Assembly (NCBI GenBank): GCA_030635465.1
Contig: DAOVYU010000083.1
Location: 1 to 5,938 of the forward strand
DNA length: 5,938 nucleotides
Direction: 5' to 3'
DNA from: Bacteroidales bacterium
Lineage (GTDB): Bacteria > Bacteroidota > Bacteroidia > Bacteroidales > JAADJA01
Shown here in pieces: positions 1 to 5,938 of the stretch (positions are counted from its first letter, which is position 1; each line of letters opens with the position of its first letter). Below the pieces are notes generated by a model. That model was not told the DNA's origin. It saw nothing but the letters and a program-made list of their open reading frames with translations, and searched no databases. The position numbers and the translations under genes are program-made.

Positions 1-396
1 CAGCCCTGGCAATTTATTGTGATAAAAGAAAAGGAAAACCTGGAAAAAGTTTATAAACTTTATCACCGCGAATGGTTTAGTACGGCACCTGTTGTAATTG
101 TTTTACTTGCTGATCATAGTCAATCATGGAGACGAAGTGAAGGAAAAGATCATGCTGACATAGATGCAGCCATAACCGCAGACCATATGACATTAGCAGC
201 CACTGATAGAGGTTTAGGAACTTGTTGGGTATGTAACTTTGATAAACAAAAAACCATCGATGTGCTCAACTTACCAGAACATTTAGAACCTGTTGTCTTT
301 TTACCACTGGGATATCCAAACCAGGAAACTGATATAAACCGTCATGAGACTAAAAGAAAGCCATTACAAGAAATAGTAAGCTGGGAAGCTCTATAG
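1..396 (+). CDS. Nitroreductase-family FMN-dependent oxidoreductase, 5'-truncated by window edge
   Basis: The reading frame is open from base 1 to the TAG at 394-396, giving 131 residues. The first codons read QPWQFIV, which is the conserved strand after the FMN-binding 'N-x-QPW' segment of the nitroreductase fold. An internal GTG at base 19 is therefore not the real start, and roughly 40 N-terminal residues, including the FMN-contacting Arg/Ser motif, lie outside the window. Further family marks are the helix-loop RGLGTCWV (residues 70-76 from the window edge), which contacts the flavin, and the C-terminal strand with PLGYP (102-106) before a basic tail containing KRKPL. Members are soluble dimers that use NAD(P)H to reduce nitroaromatics, quinones or other acceptors; the substrate cannot be read from sequence. 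It ends 95 bases before gmhA and has no evident role in heptose synthesis. Family assignment is confident, exact function is not. Confidence 0.88.
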   Translation, partial: QPWQFIVIKEKENLEKVYKLYHREWFSTAPVVIVLLADHSQSWRRSEGKDHADIDAAITADHMTLAATDRGLGTCWVCNFDKQKTIDVLNLPEHLEPVVFLPLGYPNQETDINRHETKRKPLQEIVSWEAL

Positions 397-455
397 TCCA
401 CAAAAGCAGCCTATAAAGCTGATACCCAAAAATTATAGTAATAAAATGCCTAAAT

Positions 456-479
456 TTTTGCAATTTTGCAAAGTATAAT
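456..479 (+). promoter_or_regulatory. Tandem TTTTGCAA repeat next to a TATAAT box, possible gmhA promoter/operator
   Basis: The 8-mer TTTTGCAA occurs twice head-to-tail at 456-463 and 464-471. Each copy contains the perfect palindrome TTGCAA (458-463 and 466-471), with centres 8 bases apart. Immediately after lies TATAAT at 474-479, and the gmhA start codon follows 12 bases later. The arrangement could be a promoter with an overlapping protein site, giving a very short leader. No convincing Bacteroidota TAnnTTTG box is seen, and in AT-rich intergenic DNA such words can arise by chance. The rest of the 397-491 gap shows nothing else that I can support. Confidence 0.25.
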
Positions 480-491
480 AAACTTTACAGG

Positions 492-1061
492 ATGAGGATC
501 AAAGAAGTTATTCAGCAATCAATAGATGTTAAACAAAATATTTTATCTAGCACCCGACTTATTGAATTAATTGAGAAAGTATCAGATAAATGTATAACAT
601 CGCTGAAAGAAGGTGGTAAAATTCTATTTTGCGGTAATGGTGGTAGTGCCGCCGATGCCCAACACCTTGCTGCTGAGTTATCAGGAAGATTTTATTTCGA
701 CCGCGAACCCTTAAATGCTGAAGCCCTTCATGTAAATACTTCTTTTCTGACTGCCGTGGCAAATGATTATTCCTACGATGAGGTGTTTTCCAGAAGCGTA
801 AAAGCGCAAGGAAAAAAAGGAGATGTTCTAATTGGTTTCTCCACTTCAGGAAATTCACAAAATATCATTAATGCATTTAAGACTGCAAAAGAATTGGATA
901 TGGTAACCATTGCCCTCACTGGAGAATCAGGCGGAAAAATGAAAACGATATCAGAATTTCTTATCAACATCCCATCAACTGATACACCAAGGATACAGGA
1001 AAGTCATATTTTGATAGGACATATCATTTGCGAATTAATCGAAAGTAAAATATTTAAATAG
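492..1061 (+). CDS. gmhA: D-sedoheptulose 7-phosphate isomerase (phosphoheptose isomerase)
   Basis: A 189-residue SIS-domain protein, close to the 192 residues of E. coli GmhA. It converts sedoheptulose 7-phosphate to D-glycero-D-manno-heptose 7-phosphate in the cytoplasm, the first step of nucleotide-heptose synthesis. Residues 46-66 carry the glycine-rich phosphate loop FCGNGGSAADAQH followed by AAELSGR. The second SIS loop STSGNS is at 117-122. The metal and catalytic residues known in E. coli (H61, E65, Q172, H180) fall on H58, E62, Q169 and H177, all with the same offset of three, so the active site is intact and the ATG start is well supported. The Shine-Dalgarno is weak (CAGG directly before the ATG). 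It is followed by a 201-base gap and then the rest of the heptose genes. In this setting it most likely serves the nucleotide-activated heptose route; the symbol rests on family similarity. Confidence 0.95.
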   Translation: MRIKEVIQQSIDVKQNILSSTRLIELIEKVSDKCITSLKEGGKILFCGNGGSAADAQHLAAELSGRFYFDREPLNAEALHVNTSFLTAVANDYSYDEVFSRSVKAQGKKGDVLIGFSTSGNSQNIINAFKTAKELDMVTIALTGESGGKMKTISEFLINIPSTDTPRIQESHILIGHIICELIESKIFK

Positions 1062-1143
1062 ATTTAGAATAGGTAAAGTTTGTGATTAAAGTATTGTGAT
1101 TTATAAATTCGAATTAAATCAATGAATAGATTAATATTTTTTT

Positions 1144-1227
1144 CTTTGTGAACATTTTGTGTCCTTGTGCTTTTGTGGCTATTTTTCTTAAGCCACCAAG
1201 ACTCAAAGGCTCAAAGAATACACGAAG
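1144..1227. repeat. Imperfect inverted repeat of the Bacteroidota intergenic type
   Basis: The arms 1156-1180 and 1191-1215 are reverse complements at 18 of 25 positions around a 10-base T-rich loop, with a perfect six-base inner stem (GTGGCT / AGCCAC). Outside them, CTTTGTG at 1144-1150 pairs with CACGAAG at 1221-1227 with one mismatch, extending the structure to 84 bases. The words TTTGTGTCCTTGTGC and GCCACCAAGACTCAAAGG resemble a degenerate repeat I recall being dispersed between genes in many Bacteroidota genomes. It lies in the 1062-1262 gap between gmhA and hddC. Transcribed RNA could fold into a long hairpin that attenuates or stabilises the message, but there is no T-run typical of a rho-independent terminator after it. 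The remainder of the gap is AT-rich, and I see no gene or gene remnant there. Confidence 0.6.
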
Positions 1228-1262
1228 TTTACTATTTTAAAAATACAATGTTATCATTATAA

Positions 1263-1973
1263 ATGTACGTGCAGGAAGCAATCATACTGGCAGGGGGACT
1301 TGGAACCCGATTAAAAGGAGTTGTTGATGATGTTCCTAAAGTAATGGCCCCGGTTAATGGCAGACCATTTCTGGAATACTTACTCGATTACCTGGAAAAC
1401 AATGTGATTGAGCATGTGGTTTTATCGGTAGGTTATAAATACGAAGTTATTCAAGAGCATTTTAAAGATAAATATAAATCCATCAAAATTGATTATGCTA
1501 TAGAGGATAAACCACTAGGTACAGGAGGAGGTATTCAAAAAGCTTTCGAATTTATCAATGGTACTAAATCACTGGTATTAAATGGTGATACAATGTTCCA
1601 GGTAAATTTAAGCAGAATAAATGAATTTCATTTTTCGCAAAGTGCCAGATTTACAATTGTATTACGACAGGTTGAAGATGTTACACGATACGGATCGGTT
1701 GAAACAAACTATAATAACCGAATTATCCATTTTAATGAAAAAGGCGAACAATTTGGTCCAGGTAAAATAAATGGAGGGGTTTATCTTATTAATAAAAGTT
1801 TTTTCACTGCAAATAATTTTCCTGAAAAATTTTCTTTAGAAAAAGACGGATTTGAGAAATTATATTTAACACAACCTTTTCATGGAATCATTTGCAAACA
1901 ATATTTCATTGATATAGGGATACCGGAAGATTATCAAAAAGCAAACAATGATTTCAAATTATTTGGATATTGA
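1263..1973 (+). CDS. hddC: HddC-type sugar-1-phosphate nucleotidyltransferase (probable heptose-1-phosphate guanylyltransferase)
   Basis: A 236-residue single-domain nucleotidyltransferase of the Rossmann-like GT-A family, about the length of known HddC proteins. The N-terminal nucleotide-binding loop LAGGLGTRL is at 9-17 and is followed by the PK pair at 25-26. EDKPLGTGGG at 81-90 is the base/sugar-contacting loop, and NGDTMF at 107-112 supplies the metal-binding Asp. GGVYLI (171-176) and FIDIGIPEDYQKA (215-227) complete the fold. There is no C-terminal left-handed beta-helix, so it is not a GlmU-like fusion. It would join NTP and heptose 1-phosphate to give nucleotide-heptose and pyrophosphate. 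The choice of GTP and D-glycero-alpha-D-manno-heptose 1-phosphate rests on the gmhA and gmhB neighbours; by motif alone it could act on mannose or glucose phosphates. Its 3' end overlaps gmhB. The cytidylyltransferase domain of HldE, used in the ADP-beta-heptose branch, is a different fold, which favours the alpha/GDP branch here. Confidence 0.85.
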   Translation: MYVQEAIILAGGLGTRLKGVVDDVPKVMAPVNGRPFLEYLLDYLENNVIEHVVLSVGYKYEVIQEHFKDKYKSIKIDYAIEDKPLGTGGGIQKAFEFINGTKSLVLNGDTMFQVNLSRINEFHFSQSARFTIVLRQVEDVTRYGSVETNYNNRIIHFNEKGEQFGPGKINGGVYLINKSFFTANNFPEKFSLEKDGFEKLYLTQPFHGIICKQYFIDIGIPEDYQKANNDFKLFGY

Positions 1974-2505
1974 TTCGAGTTGGTCACTATTCCTTGACAG
2001 GGATGGTGTAATTAACAAACGAATTGTTGGTGATTATATTAAACAATGGGAAGAATTTGAATTTCTACCTGGTGTTCTAAATGCAATTCAACACTTTACT
2101 GAATTGTTTGGAAAACTGTTTATTGTTACAAATCAGCAAGGAATTGGTAAAGGCCTGATGTTGGAAACTGATCTTGAAAGTATCCATGAAAAAATGATGC
2201 AGGAAATCAGACAGCATGGAGGTCATATAAACAAAATATACCATTCCCCATACAAGGCTGAAGAAAACAGTGTGTTCAGAAAACCAAATATCGGCTTAGC
2301 AAGAAAAGCTAAAATCGATTTCCCTATTATTGAATTTGATAAATCCATCATGGCAGGAGATTCAATTTCAGACATGCAATTTGGTAAAAGTGCAGGAATG
2401 ATTACAGTATTTATAAATACGGATAAGGAATTGATTAATGAAAATAAAGAACTGATTGATTATAGTTTTCCTGATTTAAAATCATTTGCAAAGACCTTAA
2501 AATAA
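1948..2505 (+). CDS. gmhB: HAD-IIIA heptose 1,7-bisphosphate 7-phosphatase, lacking the zinc-loop cysteines
   Basis: A 185-residue HAD phosphatase of the GmhB/HisB-N type that would remove the 7-phosphate from D-glycero-D-manno-heptose 1,7-bisphosphate. HAD motif I is LDRDGVIN with nucleophile D17 and acid D19. Motif II is T61 in VTNQQGIGKG, motif III is K112 in RKP, and motif IV is GDSISD with D138 and D142, so catalysis should be intact. The loop before RKP, which in typical GmhB carries Cys-x-His and Cys-x-Cys zinc ligands, here reads HSPYKAEENSVFRKP (99-113) with S100, Y102, S108 and F110 in the ligand places. The start must lie inside hddC because no ATG, GTG or TTG occurs between the hddC stop and D17. 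The ATG at 1948 (26-base overlap) gives the N-terminal extension ending in SSWSLFLDRDG that I recall from relatives; TTG at 1963 is an alternative. The overlap suggests translational coupling with hddC. Confidence 0.9.
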   Translation: MISNYLDIDSSWSLFLDRDGVINKRIVGDYIKQWEEFEFLPGVLNAIQHFTELFGKLFIVTNQQGIGKGLMLETDLESIHEKMMQEIRQHGGHINKIYHSPYKAEENSVFRKPNIGLARKAKIDFPIIEFDKSIMAGDSISDMQFGKSAGMITVFINTDKELINENKELIDYSFPDLKSFAKTLK

Positions 2506-2536
2506 ATTCTTAAATTGTAAATCGTAGATAACCAAA

Positions 2537-3982
2537 GTGACTCCTAAACTTATATTCATAAGCTTCATTGCATATACCATCCTTTTGTTTGTGGTTTCAT
2601 GGATTACTTCCAAAAAGGCTGACAATAAGACTTTTTTTATTGGCAACAAACAATCTCCATGGTTTGTAGTTGCTTATGGAATGGTTGGTGCTTCGCTGTC
2701 GGGTGTCACATTTATTTCTGTACCTGGCTGGGTTGGAGATACTCAATTCTCATACATGATGGTAGTATTAGGTTACCTTGTTGGTTATTTTATTATAGCT
2801 CAAGTCTTACTACCATTGTATTACAGGCTGAACCTTACTTCCATCTATTCTTACCTTGAATCACGTTTTGGTTACTGGTCCTATAAAACCGGGGCATTTT
2901 ATTTTTTACTTTCCCGGGTAATTGGAGCTTCATTCAGAATGTTTCTAATTGTAAATGTATTGCAACTATTTGTGTTCGATGCCTGGGGCATTCCTTTTGG
3001 GGTAACCATTGCATTGTTTATTTTATTGATTTGGTTATACACATTTAAGGGTGGTATCAGAACGATAGTTTGGACAGACACATTACAAACCACATTTATG
3101 TTGTTGTCTGTAGGAATTTCAATTTATTTAATCTCAAAAGGTTTAAACCTTAGTCTATCATCTTTAATAGCTGCAGTTTCAGACAGTGATTACTCAAAAA
3201 TGATATTTACAGAATGGCAGGATAAACGTTTTGTGGTTAAACAATTCTTAAGTGGTGCTTTCATCGCAATTGTCATGACTGGACTCGACCAGGATATGAT
3301 GCAAAAAAACCTGAGCTGCCGTAATTTAAAAGATGCAAAAAAGAACATTATAACTTTAAGCTGGATTTTGGTTCCTGTAAATTTATTGTTTCTTTTTCTG
3401 GGAGCCTCTTTGTATTTATATGCCAATCAAAAAGGAATTCAAATACCTCAATTAACTGATGATCTTTTTCCAGCAGTTGCTATAGACCATTTGGGAATAT
3501 TTGCCGGATTGGTATTTATCATTGGTTTAATTGCCGCAGCATATTCTAGTGCAGATAGTGCTTTGACCGCATTAACAACATCATTCAGTGTTGACTTTTT
3601 AGGGATAGAAATGAAAACAAATTTGAGTGAGAAACAAAGAATCCGAATCAGGACTTATGTTCATATTGGAATATCATTATTGGTATTGGTTGTAATTATC
3701 TTATTCAGGGCAATAAATGATCAGGCCGTTATTGCCAAGTTATTTACTATAGCTGGCTATACTTATGGACCATTGCTGGGTTTATATGCATTTGGATTAT
3801 TTACCAAGTATTCCGTTAAAGACAAATGGGTTCCCATAATTGCAATTGTTTCTCCAATATTATGCTATCTATTGAGCATCTTTTCAGAGTATTTGTTCAA
3901 TGGCTACAAATTTGGATTTGAGTTATTGATTGTAAATGGTCTTTTTACTTTTATTGGTTTGTATCTTGTTAAAAAAAATTAA
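2537..3982 (+). CDS. Sodium:solute symporter (SSS family), inner-membrane, substrate unknown
   Basis: A 481-residue, very hydrophobic protein with about 13 membrane segments, the normal size and topology for the SSS (PutP/SGLT-like, LeuT-fold) family. Visible marks are the first unwound helix region GASLSGVTFISVPGW (51-65), KGGIRTIVWTDTLQ (171-184) matching the SSS loop 'GG-x(4)-W/TD-x-Q', the cytoplasmic GLDQDMMQ segment (249-256), and AAAYSSADSALTAL (333-346), whose SSAD serines lie where the sodium site sits in characterised members. The GTG start at 2537 is forced: an in-frame TAG at 2525-2527 lies just upstream and the next Met is M49, inside the second helix. It begins 31 bases after gmhB and may be co-transcribed. 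The protein would bring in a small solute with Na+. Nothing in the sequence says the solute is a sugar, and closeness to the heptose genes is only circumstantial. Confidence 0.92.
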   Translation: MTPKLIFISFIAYTILLFVVSWITSKKADNKTFFIGNKQSPWFVVAYGMVGASLSGVTFISVPGWVGDTQFSYMMVVLGYLVGYFIIAQVLLPLYYRLNLTSIYSYLESRFGYWSYKTGAFYFLLSRVIGASFRMFLIVNVLQLFVFDAWGIPFGVTIALFILLIWLYTFKGGIRTIVWTDTLQTTFMLLSVGISIYLISKGLNLSLSSLIAAVSDSDYSKMIFTEWQDKRFVVKQFLSGAFIAIVMTGLDQDMMQKNLSCRNLKDAKKNIITLSWILVPVNLLFLFLGASLYLYANQKGIQIPQLTDDLFPAVAIDHLGIFAGLVFIIGLIAAAYSSADSALTALTTSFSVDFLGIEMKTNLSEKQRIRIRTYVHIGISLLVLVVIILFRAINDQAVIAKLFTIAGYTYGPLLGLYAFGLFTKYSVKDKWVPIIAIVSPILCYLLSIFSEYLFNGYKFGFELLIVNGLFTFIGLYLVKKN

Positions 3983-3989
3983 GACATTA

Positions 3990-4023
3990 TTAACACACAT
4001 ATCGAGATCCGTTTATATCTTTG
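3990..4023 (+). promoter_or_regulatory. Probable Bacteroidota-type promoter for glnN
   Basis: TATCTTTG at 4016-4023 is an exact match to the Bacteroidota -7 consensus TAnnTTTG. TTAACA at 3990-3995 lies 20 bases upstream, the usual spacing for the -33 element, though it only partly matches the consensus TTG. Transcription would begin near 4029-4031 and leave a leader of roughly 38 bases before the glnN ATG, A-rich near the start codon as is common in this phylum. The site lies in the 85-base gap after the symporter stop, so glnN is probably a separate transcription unit. No terminator hairpin is seen between the two genes. Confidence 0.55.
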
Positions 4024-4067
4024 CATCTTTTTAATAATCAGTTATTCTATAATAATCCCCCTGAAAA

Positions 4068-5938
4068 ATGACAAATATCCGATTTAAAGCACTTGAAGTT
4101 ACACTCTCACGAAAACGCAAAAAGCTTGACCTGCCAAAAGCAAAAGTTTCAACTTATTTTGGAGAACTCACTTTTAACAGGGATGCCATGCGCGAATTTC
4201 TGACACGTGAAGCATTTCAAAAGCTGATTGATGTAATTGAAAAAGCAGAAACCATTGATCGAAAGATTGCTGATCAGATTGCTGCCGGTATGAAATCATG
4301 GGCTCTCAGTAAAGGAGCGACCCATTACACACACTGGTTCCATCCGTTAACAGGTGCCACAGCAGAAAAGCATGACGCATTTATTATTCCGGTTGAAGGC
4401 GGTACCGCCATTGAAAATTTTCAGGGGAATGAATTAATTCAGCAGGAGCCGGATGCATCCAGCTTCCCGAGTGGCGGGATAAGGAATACCTTTGAAGCCA
4501 GAGGTTATACAGCCTGGGATCCAACTTCCTATGCATTTATCATGGATCGTACTTTATGTATTCCTACCATATTTGTTTCATACACAGGTGAAGCCCTGGA
4601 TTATAAGACACCTTTATTGAAATCATTATCTGCACTGGATAAACAGGCGACAGAAGTAGTCAGGTATTTTGATAAAAATGTAAACAAAGTTTTTGCTACC
4701 CTGGGATGGGAACAGGAATATTTTCTTGTGGATGCCGCACTATTTAGAGCCCGTCCTGATCTGGCTTTAACCGGAAGAACTGTTTTCGGCCATGCTTCTG
4801 CAAAGGATCAGCAGCTGTCCGATCATTATTTTGGAACCATACATGAACATGTTATTGATTTCATGTCGGATCTTGAATATGAAGCGCATCGTTTAGGAAT
4901 TCCTATTAAAACCAGGCACAATGAGGTTGCTCCTAACCAGTTTGAATGTGCACCGGTTTTTGAGGAAACAAATATTTCTGTCGACCATAACCAGTTGCTG
5001 ATGCACCTGATGGAAAAAATTGCACGGAAACATGATTTCCAGGTTTTATTGCACGAAAAACCTTATAAAGGTGTAAATGGATCGGGTAAACATAACAACT
5101 GGTCGATTGCAACAGATACAGGAGATAACCTGTTATCACCAGGTAAAACAGCGGCTTCAAATTTCCGGTTTTTGACGTTTATGGTCAATGTACTGAAAGC
5201 TGTAGATCGATACTCCAATGTGTTGAGGGCACATATTGCATCCTCCGGAAATGAACATCGGTTAGGAGCACATGAAGCACCACCAGCCATCATTTCGGTA
5301 TTTATCGGTTCACAGTTATCAGCTACGCTTGATGATATAGAGAAACAAGTGAAAAAAGGAAAAATGGATGCAAACGGATTCAACCTGAATATCAACATAC
5401 CAAAAATCCCGGAAATTCTACTTGACAATACCGACCGTAACCGGACTTCACCTTTTGCTTTTACCGGAAATAAGTTTGAATTCAGGGCAGTTGGATCGTC
5501 GGCAAACTGCGCAAGTCCTATGACAGCGTTAAATGCTATTGTCGCTGATCAGTTAAAATTATTTAAACAGGATGTAGATAAGCTGATTGCTAAAAACATT
5601 AAAAAAGATGAAGCCATTTTCCAGGTGATCAAAAAATACATAAAAGAATCAAAAAAAATTCGCTTTGAGGGAAATAATTACGGTGAAGAATGGACTGCTG
5701 AAGCTGAAAAAAGAGGATTATCAAATATAAATTCCACACCACTGGCTTTAAAATATTTGTTGTCGAAAGAAACAATACAACTCTTTGAACAATTGGATAT
5801 CATTTCAGAAAGAGAGTTGACTGCACGTTATGAAATCCAACTTGAAAATTACACTAAAAAGATACAAATTGAATCACGTGTAATAGGTGATCTGGCCAAA
5901 AAACATATTATACCCCTTGCTATCAATTATCAAATTAG
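4068..5938 (+). CDS. glnN: Glutamine synthetase type III, 3'-truncated by window edge
   Basis: The frame is open without a stop from ATG 4068 to the window end, giving 623 complete codons; GSIII enzymes are about 700-730 residues, so roughly 100 C-terminal residues are outside. The enzyme makes glutamine from glutamate, ammonia and ATP in the cytoplasm as a large double-ring oligomer. GSIII-specific marks are FPSGGIRNTFEARGYTAWDP (133-152), GWEQEYF (213-219, metal-binding Glu), TRHNEVAPNQFE (282-293), NGSGKHNNWS (337-346), GNEHRLGAHEAPP (394-406), DRNRTSPFAFTGNKFEFR (456-473) and GSSANCASPM (476-485). The active-site glutamates and histidines expected from the family are present. One small oddity is H402, where I recall Asn (GANEAPP) in relatives. 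The gene looks less AT-rich than the heptose genes: 24 of 60 bases are G/C at 4501-4560 against 15 of 60 at 1801-1860. It has its own promoter candidate upstream. The N-terminal MTNIRFKALE matches the usual GSIII start. Confidence 0.96.
   Translation, partial: MTNIRFKALEVTLSRKRKKLDLPKAKVSTYFGELTFNRDAMREFLTREAFQKLIDVIEKAETIDRKIADQIAAGMKSWALSKGATHYTHWFHPLTGATAEKHDAFIIPVEGGTAIENFQGNELIQQEPDASSFPSGGIRNTFEARGYTAWDPTSYAFIMDRTLCIPTIFVSYTGEALDYKTPLLKSLSALDKQATEVVRYFDKNVNKVFATLGWEQEYFLVDAALFRARPDLALTGRTVFGHASAKDQQLSDHYFGTIHEHVIDFMSDLEYEAHRLGIPIKTRHNEVAPNQFECAPVFEETNISVDHNQLLMHLMEKIARKHDFQVLLHEKPYKGVNGSGKHNNWSIATDTGDNLLSPGKTAASNFRFLTFMVNVLKAVDRYSNVLRAHIASSGNEHRLGAHEAPPAIISVFIGSQLSATLDDIEKQVKKGKMDANGFNLNINIPKIPEILLDNTDRNRTSPFAFTGNKFEFRAVGSSANCASPMTALNAIVADQLKLFKQDVDKLIAKNIKKDEAIFQVIKKYIKESKKIRFEGNNYGEEWTAEAEKRGLSNINSTPLALKYLLSKETIQLFEQLDIISERELTARYEIQLENYTKKIQIESRVIGDLAKKHIIPLAINYQI

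Noticed and set aside
19..21. GTG at base 19 as the nitroreductase start
   Set aside because: The frame is open upstream to base 1 and encodes QPWQFI, a conserved part of the nitroreductase fold, so the true start lies before the window.
407..421. Small hairpin CAGC-7-GCTG after the nitroreductase stop, as a terminator
   Set aside because: The stem is only four base pairs and no T-run follows, so it is too weak to call.
559..970. Minus-strand frames opposite gmhA (559-858, 773-970)
   Set aside because: They are antisense to conserved SIS-domain codons, with low-complexity composition and no family features.
1106..1115. Perfect palindrome AATTCGAATT in the gmhA-hddC gap, as an operator
   Set aside because: It is short and AT-rich, with no second copy or promoter element beside it; it is expected by chance in such DNA.
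2659..3426. Alternative-frame ORFs inside the symporter gene (2659-2859 on +, 2899-3093 and 3190-3426 on -)
   Set aside because: They overlap a full-length, motif-complete SSS transporter and have no features of their own.
5063..5428. Minus-strand open frame of 121 codons inside glnN, and a smaller one at 4933-5160
   Set aside because: Both lie entirely antisense to the strongly conserved GSIII coding sequence and show no recognisable motif; they are shadows of the real gene.
5936..5938. TAG at the very end of the window as the glnN stop
   Set aside because: It is out of frame: glnN codons start at 5931 (CAA), 5934 (ATT) and 5937 (AG-), so the gene continues beyond the window.

Overview
The window looks like Bacteroidota (Bacteroidales/Marinilabiliales-like) chromosomal DNA. 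It is AT-rich, Shine-Dalgarno-like sequences are weak or absent before most starts, and the promoter-like site before the last gene matches the Bacteroidota -7 consensus TAnnTTTG. A glutamine synthetase of type III and a degenerate inverted repeat rich in 'tttgtgtcc / ccaccaagac' words, as often seen between Bacteroidota genes, point the same way. All recognisable genes lie on the + strand.

Layout. Positions 1-396 hold the C-terminal part of a nitroreductase-family flavoprotein cut by the window edge. A 95-base gap with a tandem palindromic 8-mer follows. Positions 492-2505 hold three genes of the ADP/GDP-heptose precursor pathway: sedoheptulose-7-phosphate isomerase (gmhA), a sugar-1-phosphate nucleotidyltransferase of the HddC type, and a HAD-IIIA heptose-bisphosphate phosphatase (gmhB). 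gmhA is separated from the other two by about 200 non-coding bases containing the inverted repeat, while hddC and gmhB overlap. A sodium:solute symporter (2537-3982) follows gmhB after 31 bases and probably shares its transcript. After an 85-base gap with a good Bacteroidota promoter comes glnN (from 4068), which is still open at the window end and lacks about its last 100 codons.

How the genes work together. GmhA makes D-glycero-D-manno-heptose 7-phosphate. A kinase, not present here, would phosphorylate C1. GmhB removes the 7-phosphate and HddC adds a nucleotide, giving probably GDP-D-glycero-alpha-D-manno-heptose for a surface glycan, LPS or S-layer-type sugar. The symporter's substrate and the link of glnN (ammonia assimilation) to this pathway are not shown by the sequence.

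Most worth a second look: the phosphatase appears to have lost all four residues of the zinc-binding loop usual in GmhB proteins; the heptose kinase is absent from the cluster; and the inverted repeat sits in the only large gap of the cluster. I see no defence system, CRISPR, transposase, RNA gene or other clearly new system; this is largely a housekeeping and surface-sugar region.
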